Of a stretch of DNA of 64,000 nt, positions 46,010 through 58,624 are shown one piece after another (within the stretch, counting starts at the first letter, position 1; every line of letters starts with the position of its first letter). Under the pieces are notes generated by a model. It did no database searches, had not been told where the DNA came from, and saw only the letters and a list, made by a program, of their open reading frames with translations. The DNA comes from Gnetum montanum. Taxonomy: Eukaryota > Streptophyta > Gnetopsida > Gnetales > Gnetaceae. The stretch spans positions 2,885 to 66,884 of the forward strand of contig MNCI01005473.1 in assembly GCA_015680685.1 (NCBI GenBank), given 5' to 3'. The translations under genes and the position numbers were made by a program.

Positions 46010-46335
46010 ATGTTGGATGTTGAGCAGCATAAAAGAGACATGAATAACACATTAGTGTGTAAAAAATGTGAATGCTTTGATGGATATTGAGGATTACTAG
46101 AAGAGATAAACTATATAATACATACATTAGAGGAAAACTTGGAGTGGCTTCTATTTCAAATAAGCTACAAGAATGGTAGCTTAAATGATTTGAGCATGTG
46201 CAAAGAAGATTACACAATAAGCCTATAAACAAAGATTGCTACATCACTAATCTAGGAAAGCCACCGAAAAGAAGACCAAAGAAGACATGGGAAAAAACGA
46301 TTGAAGATGATGTGAAAAAAAAAAAAAAACTCATG
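46010..46335 (+). pseudogene. 3' end of a LINE (L1-type) reverse transcriptase ORF with A-rich tail
   Basis: From about 46072 the frame reads ML*WILRITRRDKL, then YIRGKLGVASISNKLQ, FEHVQRRLHNKPINK and KPPKRRPKKTWEKTIEDDV, followed by a 15-base A run (46316-46330). This matches the C-terminal end of plant L1-type LINE RT proteins, with their GVASI, WFGHVQRR and RGRPKKTW signatures. The in-frame stops are explained by TGG or CGG to TGA or TAG changes. The 5' part is missing; LTR K adjoins, probably because element J inserted into the LINE. Confidence 0.8.
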
Positions 46336-46343
46336 TAGCTAGT

Positions 46344-47238
46344 TGATGAGTTGTGTTTTGTAGGGCTCTACTATCAGATATTCGATATCAGAGCCACATT
46401 ATTAAGTATCCAATATCAGGGCACAATCTTTGATGTTGGGGATCCAATATCAGCCCTTCTATGCTAACCTATAAATACAACACTTAGATGCATGATAGTG
46501 GAATATAGATTTTGATAAATTCATGCAGACTTTAGAAGTAGACATAGAGAAGTTTTGTTAGTTTGTTTCCAATGCATGTCTGTAGTGTGATGTTAAGTGA
46601 TTGTATGACATCCTTATTCAAGTGTAATGTATTTGGACATGTTACATGTTCGACAATAAAGATTGAGATTACTTCCATCATTGCAGCATCCACAAAGTTT
46701 TATTACTGTTTTTAATTACTTAAATGCTCACTATTTCCCTCAGTTAATATTCATCATTTATTGCTCTTTATTGTTTTCTATCATTATATTGAATGAGTAC
46801 AACTAAGCACAAGTGCTTAAGTGTAATTACTTGGTAACCTAATACTGTTATCATTTGGTACGCCTAGTGATGGTACACTTGGTAATTCCAATAGTAGTTA
46901 CACAAAGTCCAAGGTGTGTACGGAAGGTTAGGAACATATACTCATTACATGTAGGCTAGTTAGACTTTACTCTCCATTGTTAATTAGCTTAAATAATTGA
47001 TTTCTTTATTATCATTAGGAGTAGCATAAGGCCAAAATAGCATCAATTATCATATGCCTCACTTTGGACTAAATCATACATGACAAAGCTACCACTAGTT
47101 TGAGTGAGAAGACAACAAACTACGATCAAGACATAACGATATAGATGCCACAACTAGTCCCATCCATAGAATTCGATTGGATCATGCATGCTTGCTTGTG
47201 ATTCGTATGGTTGAGCATAAAGGTACTCCCACTCATCA
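46344..47238 (+). repeat. LTR L: solo LTR of subfamily 2 (895 bp)
   Basis: Starts TGATGAGTTGTG, ends CCCACTCATCA, with GATATC-type repeats at about 46375-46455, TATAAATACAACACTTAG near 46471 and AATAAAG near 46655. No PBS or PPT adjoins it. Flanks are CTAGT (46339-46343) and CTAGC (47239-47243), a 4 of 5 match to a target duplication. This fits recombination between the two LTRs of a former full element. Confidence 0.83.
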
Positions 47239-49094
47239 CTAGCCCATTTTGTTGGAACATGGGTAAAATGATGATGAAGAATCAAGTTAGAATACAAGAA
47301 AGAAAGAATATGTTAAATGCAATTTCAATAATAACATAAATAATAAAATTGAAAGCCACAACAATTTTTTTAACAATATCAAACCCTCAAAATACTGTAA
47401 AATCGAAGCTTTACAACCTCATTATTGCACCCTAGAATCTTACCTATAACTACAGAGTTTCAAGAAAAAGAGTCTAACCATTTAAAAGCAATTCTCATGA
47501 ATCAATTGATCATTACTTTGCATTTATATATCAAGCGAACGTCTTTTGCAACGAAAGTTGGGTAAGATGCAGCGCTACGGGGTAGGAATCGTGATTGAAA
47601 CGAGAATACGATGACGTTATGTCACCAAAACAAGAAAAGATTTTTGCTTCTTAGGGTTTCGCCTTGTAAAATAGGTTAGGGTTTTGCGGATGGCAATTTA
47701 TAAAATGAATGTGGGCATCATATCAGCTCACCTACAAGATAGGAACCGCGTTACTAAACAATGAATGAGTTTCTCTCTTGTATGAGGTCTGCGATTTTTT
47801 TTTGAGTGCGATTTGATTTTCAAATGGTTTTATTTGTTTGGTGTTTTCTTATGGATCCATGGCAGGGATGATTTGCAATGATACCATCAAAGTCTGCACG
47901 TTTCAGGCTGATGAAACAATTTGCATCTGAGCCATTCTATTCTTCTTTTATTGATTTTTTTAACCTCTGTTTGGTTCTCCGTAGCTCAGATAATGAAATA
48001 CTCTAGATTATGAATTGCCTTGATTTTTAAAACGGTTTTGCACTCTAATTTTTCACTGATGAGCTATGGTACCGAATATCTTTTCCTGTTCTGTCTATTC
48101 AAAGATTTATTTTTCTGCCTTTTGTGATTTTCAATAAAAGCATTTGTGCAATGGAAAGTTGTTTTTAGGGTTTTAGCATCCGTTGGATATGGGAAATAAT
48201 AAAAAGATTTGAAATGTCTGTGTCTTCGAAATGAACAGAATGCATTATTGTGGATTGCGTAGATTTGAACTAATTGTAATCACTGAGCATTCATATTCAA
48301 ATCTCTTTTCAAGGTAGGTAGAGATCTTTATTATCTCATTTCAAAAATGACTATGAATGGTGTTGAAGAGATTCTTCAGACTGGCTTTGTGATCAGTGAT
48401 GCATCCACGATTCTGTAAGAATGGAATGATCATTCCTTGAATTTGTGACTTGTACGGAAGAAGATATTGCATACGCATGAAAGTAAAAGATGGTTCTCTT
48501 CCTTGTTAAGCACCTTCTTGTCTTTTGGTTTAGGGAAGAAGGGAGAATTCAAGAAAAGGGAATATTTTCCTAAATCAAATAATTTTGTAGAGATTGAAAA
48601 TTTTTTAAGCTGATACAAACTATTAAGTCTTAGTTCCTACTGTAACATGGTAAAGGTTCACATTCAAAGTTGACTCTTGTTACAGGGCGCAGTATCAATG
48701 CCAACAGAAATTTTAGTGTGTATCGCTCAACGTGTTTAAATTTAAAAAAGAAAAACGAACACCTACAACCATAATGAGGAATCAAAGTTCTTGTCCCTAG
48801 TTCTGACTCTGCCATTAGGAGCTACTTCATTTCTTGTGCAACCACTTGTGCATCAAAGCTCTTGAGGAATGCAAGAAAACTCCTAACTTTTATGCCAAAG
48901 GGGTTGGGTGTGTGCAATGTTGTCACACAAGTATCCGATAAAATTATACAACAGTATAAAAAAAAAGGGATATGAAAGGGTTCAACATCGTTTAGACATG
49001 CAACATGGTTTCCTGGGAAAAAGAACAAAGATTTACCTAGCTTTTTATAGAAGCAAATGAGATGAAAGGCAAAAAAGAACTTCCTTAGCTGCAA

Positions 49095-49150
49095 AGGGAC
49101 CCTATTTTGTTCGACAATGCTAAGGGACCCTATTTTGTTCAACAATGTTA
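49095..49150 (+). repeat. 28-bp tandem repeat, two copies
   Basis: AAGGGACCCTATTTTGTTC then GACAATGCT in the first copy and AACAATGTT in the second. Two or three differences. Confidence 0.92.
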
Positions 49151-51134
49151 GGATGATAATGATGATGTTAAAAAAGGTTCAGCAACAAAATATAACCAGG
49201 GTTATAACAAGGGTTTGTCTTGACTTCAATGAGGCATTACTTTGTCTATTATAGCATGTGAGGTTACATAGGGAAACTCATATGTTGAATTCCAATAGGT
49301 TTGTCCAACTTTAGTTCTATGAAAGATTATGTTGCTTCTATACACTCCCTTGAGTCCAACAAGAATGTAAGCCACAATATCTAAAGAGAATAATGATAAG
49401 CCATGTGAGCCAAGATATTGAAGCAGAATATTGATGAGGTAATGTCACTCTTAAAAGTTGCCATAATTAAGAGAATGGAATAGGTTAGAATAGACATTGT
49501 GGGGAAAAGAGTTTGGAGATTGCAGCCATGTTAATTGTAATGAGCATAGGTTGCTCAGCCCATTTGGTTAGTCTCCCACCTAAAGGATTTGGTTCGAAGT
49601 GCAGCAAAAAATGGAGTGCTTTCTCTAAAATTAGGTTGTCAGAGTTTAGGCAAGCTTATAAGGAAGAACATTTATTTTTGTGAAGATTTTATACTTAATA
49701 ATTTCGTATTGCTTGCTAGAATTGAATTCATAATTTGGAGTTTTAAAATTTAAAATATTAATAGTAAACAAAACAAATTAGGAGTACATCATATGCTTAA
49801 TAATTCTTAGAAAGTACTAAAAACAGTAAGGAAATGAATATCTTTCTAATTTTAGGGATGTCTAATCAAGTGTATATCTTCACAATAGCTATAGCTTTAC
49901 AACAAATGCTTTGAAAAATTAAGAGAGATTAATTGTAATTGTTAATAGGAAAGATATGTTTCACTTATAACTTCATTTTTCATATCCATGTTCAAACTTA
50001 AAATAGCAAAAGGATTTGATGTAGCAACTTTGGTGAAATGCCAACTTTTGTAGTACCAATTTTTGTAAGTGAGGAAGGTAAAGTAGTATATGCTAGTACA
50101 TCTTGTTTAACATGATTTACCCTAGGTTGAGACTTTTTGGTATTTTGCTATGGCTCAAGTATTCAAAGAAGTTTGTATCCTCTCTTACTTCTTTATTGCT
50201 AATTGCCAACCATTAACATTAACTTCATTTTTTGTTTATTTAGCTTCAAATTATTATTTTTTTCATTTTAGTTTTAACTCCGATTTTTCTTTACCTCAAC
50301 ATCTTTTTCTTAAGCAAAAAAGGACAAGCATTAAACAAATGTCTTTCACAATGACAAAAATAGAAAGAATTAGGAAAGTTAAAATATATAATTAGTTGAA
50401 TGTTAAGTCTTTCTACCTACCTGTAGCGCCATTTTCTTTTTATGATTAAGAAGATTGATTTCAATAAAAAATATCTACGAAAATCAAATCATATGTTAAT
50501 AGATTCTATATACTTAATAAGACTAAGAAGATTAATAATTTTGTGCTCCGCTTTATGAAAAATAAACATAAGAGTAAATATCTTAACAAAACATGGAATT
50601 TTAGAATATTCTTTAAATTGAACATTAGAATTTGGAGTTCACTTATGAATGATCAATACTTCATGCATATGTATAAGAGACTTTATATCTAGGGCATGTT
50701 GCACCATCAAAGCAATGTCTAGCTCAACAAGTAGAAAAAAAATGAGAATAATACTTAACCTAGATAACTTAAATGTCATGTTTTTGCATCACATCATTTA
50801 CTTGCAAAGAGAAATTTTAACTACAAGGTAGGTAACCTAAAATTTGAGTGAACACATATCATAGTGTAAGACTTATATACATCATCAAAAAGAACAAAAG
50901 CAAGTGTGTTAATTGCATCAACATCACTAGAAGTAGGTGTTTCAAATTTTTGCTCACAAACTTGTAAATTCGCATTCTTAGAATTAATAGAAATTTCTCA
51001 TGGATAAAAGTAGAAATTTTGGCATCACATGAAAAATTTAGAGGTAATTTATAATCTTCCATAGGGAAATTCTAGAGGGATTAAATCAATTGTAGAAAAA
51101 TTGAAAAGAGAAAAATTAAATTTACTAAATAAAA

Positions 51135-51304
51135 ATTAGATCTGCCTTCAAAGCAAGAATTTTACTACTAGGCTAACATCTCATTGTCACTTATGATAGT
51201 CAAACTCAACATGGCACATTAGAATCAAATCTTTAACTGAAAGCTTCCAAATCAAGTCTTACCACTAGGCTAAAACCTCCCTGTTACTTTTGATGATAGT
51301 CAAA
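51135..51304 (-). repeat. Two tandem tRNA-derived SINE-like units
   Basis: On the minus strand both units contain a pol III A-box-like core, TTTTAGCCTAGTGGTAAG (51258-51275) and GTTAGCCTAGTAGTAAAA (51160-51177). The first has a B-box-like AGATTTGATTCTA about 35 bases downstream. Each unit begins after TTTGACTATCAT. The units are diverged. tRNA-derived SINEs have this arrangement, but no A tail or duplication is clear. Confidence 0.45.
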
Positions 51305-51759
51305 AGAGGGGGTGTTAAGCTTTAATTTAATATAAACTAGAAACTAGAAATTTTTATCACGTTCTAAAAATCACAAAGTATTTGTTAGATGACTACAATG
51401 CCTCAACATGGTATTAAAGAAAGATGAAAACACCATTGATGTAATGCCCTAAGCAAATAGGGTTGATTTGAAAGAAACCAATAAGCAAATTATAATTAAT
51501 AGTATAATTCAATCGAATGTGAACCAAAGATGGGCAAAATAAATTAAAATATGTTCTTCATCTTCTATGCTTTGTTTGCATAGTTTGTAAATATGCTCTT
51601 CTTTTAGTAAACTATCCAACAACCTATCTCAATAAAGTAATAATGGGAGCCCTCCTAAGGTATCTCAATGTTTTTGCTAATAATTGAAATATAGGTATAC
51701 CCTACGAGACATAGTCAAATTAGAACTTTGTAACTTAACATTATCTATTAGAATAAAAA

Positions 51760-51830
51760 ACATACCTTGGAGCTTTTAAATTAAGAGCCTTTACCACTAA
51801 GCTAACACCTCATTTTTATGCTTTAAAAGA
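51760..51830 (-). repeat. Third SINE-like A-box unit
   Basis: Minus strand AGGTGTTAGCTTAGTGGTAA (about 51790-51810) followed by AGGCTCTTAATTTAAAAGC, similar to the units at 51135-51304. A weaker plus-strand relative, GTTGGCCTCTTGGTAAGA, lies at 52172-52190. Confidence 0.4.
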
Positions 51831-54224
51831 TGGGACTAATAAGTATAACAATATCTATGATATATATCTATTATTTGGATGAGAGAATTTTTTTCTTTTT
51901 AAAATTAATGAAATCCTAGAATTAATTTACTAAGAATTGATGTTTATGTTAAAAAATTCAAAACAAGTATTTTTTCTTCCATTATAATCCCCATGAAAAA
52001 ATTCTCTCACCCCAATATTATGATGATTTTTTAATTTTAGTGACAAAGTCCAGCCAATGTATACCCATAATAATTTCAATGAAAGAGTTCATCTCTTAGC
52101 CTAACATTATGACAATAATTATTTAATTGCTATCACATTTAATTTCTATGACAATGTCTAGCCAATTGGTAGTTGGCCTCTTGGTAAGATAATGAGTTTT
52201 TTGTACTTTCCATGAATCATTGTGATATAATAATGAACATACTCAAGATTTACTAGAATGCTTGTACATAGTCAAAAATTAGCAAAATATTACATTGGTG
52301 TAGCATATTCAAAGTTACTACCCCTTTAACAACATTACATACTATAATTTAGGCAAAGCTAACCCCTTTTTACATTCTTTTTCAAAAATTTTTGGATTGA
52401 AAGCCATCATTTTCACCTAAGATGAAGGAGAAAACAAATTTATTAACAACATTAGCTTCCTACAACTTATTTGCATCACGAAATGAAAAGCTTGTGGAGA
52501 GCTAATGAGACAATCTAAGATCAATCCTTATCTTTCTCTTAGAATAATAGTAAACATATTTTCCAATTTGTAACTCTCATCTTTGAATAAAACTCTCTTA
52601 CAATTATTTAGAGAATTATTCTATCAAAATGCAAAATAATGAACTATCCAATGATCTTAAACAATTTTTCAATTTAAGAAATTCTCTTTATTCAATGGTA
52701 GGGGATCACTTTTTAAAGCTATCCCATTAAGTTCTCCTATTGATAAATCTAGTAACATTAAAATTTACATGATCACTTCATATGTAATATCTTTCTTGTC
52801 TCAAGCCTCTTAGTTGTAAATTTAGTTTTAGTCATAATTAGCTAAAATGATTAGCAATACCAAATTCAAAAGCTTAGTAAGAGAGAAATCCTTGCTTGAA
52901 ATCAAGCTATTATGATAATCTAAAATCCAAAGCTTCATTCACCACTAACTCCTTCCATAACCTTCTTTCTCCTCTCCCTTTAGTCCCTCTTGCTTTTTCT
53001 TGATTATTCCTGAGGTAGTTCTAAGCATTTATGTACTCACACCTCAATCACTATCATCTAAATTTTCATCTCAATCTTCCCTAGGATCATCTTGGATGAT
53101 GCTTAAAACTTCTTTTATTTCAAATTTACCTAAACTTTATTTCTTCTAAACATTCTCACTAACATTTTCAAAAATCTTAATCAAGAGATTATAATAACAT
53201 GATTTTTTCACATTCCCCAACTCCAAAAGTATTTCTAAAAAGAATTATTCTAGGTTACTTAGTCATTCATCAACCTAGATGCTATGTTAGGTCACATTTC
53301 AACTTTCTTATTTTTGAAATACTAGATAATTTCTATACTTATTAGTCCCATTGTACTAAATTCACATTTGAAACCACTTTAGATAATCAAGGTTGAGGCA
53401 TCTTTAATTACCTTTTTTTTAGCTTGTTCTAGGAGGCTTAACCTTCTTTGACCTTGATAAAGTAAGTTAGATATTAATCAATCTAATAAAGTTAAATTTT
53501 CTCATGATTTTACAACCCACAAACTCTAGATCTTTTAAGAAATTTTATAGTTACCAAAGACAAGATGTAATAGCTTTGAAATATATTGAAACATCCATCC
53601 AAGACAAGATGCAATAACATTAAAATACATTAAAATTTTTTTAGCTCACTTAAAGATCATAACTTAAATGTTTTAAATGTCTAGAAATCAAGGAAGTGAG
53701 GAGTGGAGATGCAACTTGAAAGGCATGCAGGGCATGCAAACTTAGTGTGCAGGTTTGCAACCTTGGAAGGGTTTGTGTGGTCTAACAAGTAGGATGAGAT
53801 TTTAGTATAATTTTGAAGATTTAGGGATAGGTTGGGGTTGTGGAACTTCCATCATTTGATGGGTTTCCTATCATGGGTTTCCCGCATGTGGAGACAAAGG
53901 TAGAAGGGAATGCTATTTTGGTCATTGTCCAAGATAACATTTGTGCTAAGGCTAGAAGTCTCCTGGATTTATTCATCTCTACTAATCCACTACTACATTT
54001 GGACTAGATTAGAGATTAAATGATTTTCAAGTGGAAAGGCCTTAATGTCTAGGCTATCATCCTTCACACTAGTCTCTTATGGTTTGACTTTGGTTCTACA
54101 AATATAAGAGATAAGATTCTAACAAAAGAACCACGATTCTTTAGTGCATGGGAGCTCATGCTAGATAAATGACACCTTAGTACATAATTATATCCCTAAA
54201 AATTTCTAGAAAGTTCCTATATGG

Positions 54225-54229
54225 GTCTA
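54225..54229. repeat. Left target-site flank of element F (GTCTA)
   Basis: The five bases before the LTR start. The matching copy would follow the 3' LTR beyond the window, so it is unconfirmed. Confidence 0.4.
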
Positions 54230-55022
54230 TGATGAGCCACGATATCACGTTCGCCCCTAGGATATCGCGTATGCGATATCGCAGCCTGCCGTAATGCCTA
54301 TAAATAAGAGGCGGCTTTCCATGCTTTAGGCATCTAGACTTAGACCTTAGCCAAACTATAGAAGTTTTACCATTCTAGAGTTAGAATAATTTCCATGTGC
54401 CCGCAATAGGAGTCTTAAAGTGAATGGATCTTTATTCAAGCAAATTGTACCTGAGCACACATTTGTGTACGACAATAAAGACGAACTTTCTGATAAACCT
54501 TGTAGCATGTGGACTAAGCTAAATACGATTTAATTATTGTTAATTTTTTAAATGATTTTCTAGATAATTAATCTCTCTCAACCCTTGACCCTCCTAGTTA
54601 AGTGCATTCAGTACAACTGCTTCAAGCACGTGTGTAACGCTTGGTAACCTAGTAACGAGTAGCGTTTGGCAATCCCAGCGTTTCACTAGTTCAGGGTGTG
54701 TGCGACAAGTGGGAACGGATACTGGTGCTAGGACATTAGAACTTAGTTAGTGAATAGTTAATGAAATTTAGTCATTTAGTTCTCTTCACCTTTTCCCTAT
54801 TAGCATAGACATTAAAAAGATAAAAGATATAAAAATCATACACCTCAGGCTTACTGAACCATACAACCGTGACAATACAAGTAAGTCTGGGGAGAAAAAG
54901 ATTGATTAACCTTAAGTGTTCCATTAAGGCGCATAAGCAGTTAGTCCTTGGAGTTTGACCGGATCGTGCATGAGACACTCATATTCGTATGGTTGAGTGT
55001 AGGGGTACCTCGCCACTCATCA
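54230..55022 (+). repeat. 5' LTR of element F (793 bp, subfamily 1)
   Basis: Starts TGATGAGCCACG and ends CGCCACTCATCA. GATATC repeats at 54241-54282, promoter TATAAATAAGAGGCGG at 54299-54314 and AATAAA at 54474-54479. The PBS follows. Confidence 0.93.
54299..54306 (+). promoter_or_regulatory. LTR promoter TATA box (element F)
   Basis: TATAAATA preceded by GATATC palindromes and followed 175 bases later by AATAAA, the usual order for an LTR that both starts and ends the transcript. The same arrangement is seen in every subfamily 1 LTR here. Confidence 0.75.
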
Positions 55023-55041
55023 TTGGCATCGTTCCCAAGGA
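55023..55041 (+). other. tRNA-Asp-type primer-binding site, element F
   Basis: TTGGCATCGTTCCCAAGGA directly after the 5' LTR. Confidence 0.88.
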
Positions 55042-55177
55042 CTTAGTTGTTTGTACGCTATGTAGAACATAGGAGATCATTCATATTATTGGGATACTAG
55101 AATGAACCCTTAGGGTTGATGAAAAGAAAAGAAAAAAATATAAGATAACGGTAAACAACACACCGAACAAGACAAAA

Positions 55178-57520
55178 ATGTCTTCTTCTTCGCACAAAAG
55201 CACTTCATTGCCTAGGAACAACACTTGAGACAGTCAGTGGCATAACACACATAACCAAAATCTGCCAGTTCCTCAACAATTCTGTGTGGTATATATTCAT
55301 TATGATGAGTATATACCCAACTTTACCTTTATTCTCCATCAAGATGAAGAACTGCGTTGGAGAGACTTTGAGGGTAACATAGTGTTGCCTCTAGACTGAG
55401 CAGTCCCCAACACGCTCCTTCGTGCTCTTGCATGAATAGGCACGTTACAATTGTACACAGAGTACATTGCATGTGATTATGACACAAGGGACTACCATCC
55501 CATAGAAGCACAACGTCAACAGGACTTGCGGTAGGAGAGTTATCACACATATTTGAAGGGAAAAGGACCCCATAATGCTCCACCCGTTTTAAGAGAAATT
55601 GAGGGTGGTGAACCTATTTCAATAGGTTCTCCAAAAAATGATGTTCCCCCTCCTAATGATGGTGAGGAGGTGGTGTATCAGAACCTTCACTCCACAATTC
55701 ACAACCCTAGTTCTAATCCCCACGAACACCAAGTGTTCAATGAGGGAACACAAACACATGACAAGGGTGGACATTCTGATTGTCATCACGATTGGGGCTA
55801 GGACCATCGAAGAGAAGGTAGGAAACATCATCATGATGATGTTTCTCCTTCTTCTTCACCTTCATCATCACATTCACCCTCTCCTTCAGTATCAAGACAT
55901 AGTCATAAGGAACCTAACTATGAGGATAAGGGTAAACATAGTGAGAAACCTTGACGAGAGATTCAAGGACAAGGACAAGGGCACTCTAGAGAATCATGGC
56001 ATGGAAGAAGGGAGAGTAGGGAACTGTGTAGACATCACAGACGCTATGAAAGAAATGACCATGAAGAACCCCTACTTGTAACCCGAAGCATGTTAGACAT
56101 CATGGAGGTTGTGAGGATTCCTACAAGGCACCAAAAAGATAGCAGGATCAAGAGGTTAGACATGAATAATATCCCATGCTTTGAGGGGGGATACAACGCT
56201 GGTCCTTAGAACCATTTACAAGCATTTCACAATGCATGTGCCTTGCAAAACATTGAGAACGATTGGAAAAATCTAAAGTTGTTTCCAAGGACACTAGTAA
56301 AAGAAGTAGAAAGCTGGTACCAATCCTTAGAATTAGAATCCATTTGAAGGTGGAGTACGATGTTAGAAATTTTTAACGATAAGTATCAAACGTAGTCCTG
56401 GGTGTCCAACCTGTGAAAGCAAATCCAAGGATGGAAGTAGGGAACTCATGAATCCTTGGATGCTGCCATGGGCCGATATTATGCACTATTACATCGTTGC
56501 CCAAGCCATGGTTACTCGCAGCAGGATCAACTACGCCATCTCGTAGATGGACTTAGGCATGAAACCAGGAGAACCCTTGGAACATATGCCCAAGGGAGAT
56601 TATCAAAGCTTTGGTTCCATCAAATCGATAGATTGTTGGAGCAAGTAGCTAAGGAAGAAGGGGAGCTATGTAAGAGAGAAAGTGCGGAAGAGTACAACCG
56701 CGATCCTTCCCTCTGAAAAGGGGAGTGAGATTCTGTGAGGAGGAGGAAGAGTCACCACTCGAAGAGATGATGAATAGGAAAACCTTGCCACTCCAAAAAT
56801 TAACAATAGAAGTGTCGGCAAAGGTAGACCAAATGTAGGACTCCTTAGATAGTAGATTTGAAACTGTTCTCAAAATCGTAGAGGATTCTAAAGAGTGAAG
56901 TAGTGACTATGACAAAAAGAAAAAGAGGGATTTGGACCATGCATGTAACAAAGGTAAGTATAAATGGCCATCACCGAAGAGGTTGTGGATTCTGATATGG
57001 ACAATGATGGTGGATGTAAGATATGCCAGTATGACCATCCTAAGGGATGTTGCCTAATAATCTCACATCTGCAAGACTCTGGGGTGTATGCACTTAACCC
57101 ACAACTTAACAAATGACAAGTACCCTGATGGTTACCTTATTCCCAAGGTGACCCAAGGTAGTTCCACCAACCATTAATGTATTATCCAAGTGGAACTCTA
57201 CCACAACCTATTGAGAAACACCAATAGTGGAAATACCCACAGTCATGGGGGATGCCATCACCAAGGCAAGAATACCCTTACTGGCAACTAGATCCATATG
57301 GCCACTACGTGCAGCAGCCAATTTCTCCACGTGACTTGGTTGGTCACATGACCCCACAACATCACTACCAAGCTCAAGAGTATTATAGGACGCCTTCTCC
57401 TAGGGGAGACACATCACATACATACCATCCTCCAAATCCATCCGCAACTCTCACACCGATAGCGCCATTACCATCCACTCCAACAATGCGCCACAGCAAC
57501 GCAATGCTATAAGAGCTGTA
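55178..57520 (+). pseudogene. Gag, element F
   Basis: ATG at 55178 gives MSSSSHKSTSLPRNN. Leader block DEELRWRDFEGNIVLPLD at about 55343-55396, Ser/His hinge (about 55840-55920, PSSSPSSSHSPSPSVSRHSH), Retrotrans_gag domain at about 56210-56600 with LVDGLRHETRRTLGTYAQG, Glu-rich coil (56630-56700), zinc knuckle CKICQYDHPKGCC at about 57018-57056 and a Pro/Tyr-rich tail (57252-57500). Several stops, mostly CAA, CAG, CGA or TGG to stop by transition, and frame changes near 56720 and 56950. The region leads into the RPFF linker of the protease. Confidence 0.87.
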
Positions 57521-58624
57521 AACCTTCAACCTGCTGCTGGTTCTGACAATTGCACAAAGAGAAGACCTTTCTTCAAAACCAACAACCCAAACAAGCTCTC
57601 ACAACCACAAGTGGTTGAGCCTCTGAATGCTTCTCCATCAAATAAGGCTTCAGAGCTCCCTTCAAACCAAAAACAAAGCTCAACACACACGGTTATGTTA
57701 ACACATACCGTCACTAATTGGATTAAGGTGGGTCACCTTCCCAGGAAATTTGCAGACCCTGGAAGTCCTTTAATCTATATCCAATTCACTAGGAATGAAC
57801 CATGTAAAGCTCTTCTGGACTCAGGTTCTGGAGTCAACTTAATATCACAAGAGATGTATAAAGCTTGGAACCTACCTCCACTAAAGAAGAGCAATATTTG
57901 CTTGGAGCTAGCTGACCAGTCCATCACTGTTCCCTTGGGACTGGTGGAGGACATTGTTACCACTATCTGTGGATGGTCATACCCAGCTAATTTCCTAGTG
58001 ATACAAGTAAACAATGATAAAGGGGACTTCCCAATAATAATGGGAAGGGCATGGCTAAGTACCGTAAATGCATGCCTAGGAATTTGCGATCTTTCCCTAG
58101 AAATATATAAGAAAAACACTTTTGGGAAGATCGAGAGGAAGAAAGTTCCATGCATCACATACAGTGATACAGGGTGTGATTGCGTATAAGAATGTTCACC
58201 ATTGTGTGCATGCAACTGGTGTGCCCAAGAGATTAACATACACAAGTGTCTGCATGCAGAAACCACACAACAAGAAAACACCCAGTGGTTGATAGCTGAT
58301 CAAGAGAGAAACCCATCAACATGCATGGAACTAACTGAGGGAACAACTAGCACCCATGTCGAAAGCATAGATGCATTGGAGTAAGAGTGTCACCAACTTC
58401 CAACCCTTAACCTGAAAACATCAATAGGGGGAAGCTGGGAATTCCTAAAAAATTTAAACAAGCACTTCAATAAAAGATTACTCATCAATGTACAACAGAC
58501 CAAACCTTATCATGAATCTAGAATGATTAGTGCACATAACACATCGGAGAGAGGACAACCTCGCTCGTTATTTTGGATCTCCCCCTTTCAATTCAGTCAT
58601 GGAGGAGATGGCCACCTATGCTAA
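57521..58624 (+). pseudogene. Protease fused to integrase tail, element F (less deleted form)
   Basis: The active site LLDSGSGVNLIS (about 57813-57848) keeps the catalytic Asp, and 57611-58189 is open with LADQSITVPLGLVED and DFPIIMGRAWLS. Two stops follow, at 58187-58189 and 58382-58384 (TAT to TAA in the second), in the otherwise conserved linker. The frame then runs from FLKNLNKH straight into FNKRLLINVQQTKPYH and ends WISPFQFSHGGDGHLC and stop at 58622-58624. The NVQQTKPYH part aligns with NIQQIKPFH of the element E integrase, so this is a direct protease-to-integrase-tail fusion. Confidence 0.87.

Larger units (their letters stand above)
47239..54229. other. AT-rich low-copy-looking region without a recognised gene
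   Basis: No retrotransposon protein signature was found on either strand. Open frames are short (up to about 107 codons) and lack codon or motif support. The 47500-48420 part has mixed composition with AGGGTTT motifs resembling plant UTR or intron sequence, but no exon chain could be built. It contains a 28-bp tandem repeat (49095-49150) and several tRNA-like A-box sequences (51130-52180). The last bases, GTCTA (54225-54229), would be the left target copy of element F. Confidence 0.5.

Noticed and set aside
47560-48420. Possible host gene 5' region or snoRNA (AGGGTTT motifs, ATGA-like and CTGA-like words)
   Set aside because: No box C/D pair with proper spacing and terminal stem, and no exon chain with coding support.
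48822-49145. 107-codon minus-strand frame
   Set aside because: No motif, and it spans a 28-bp tandem repeat; no neighbouring exon or promoter supports it.
55023-55041. tRNA-Asp gene fragment
   Set aside because: Only the 3'-end complement is present, and always directly next to an LTR; it is a primer-binding site.
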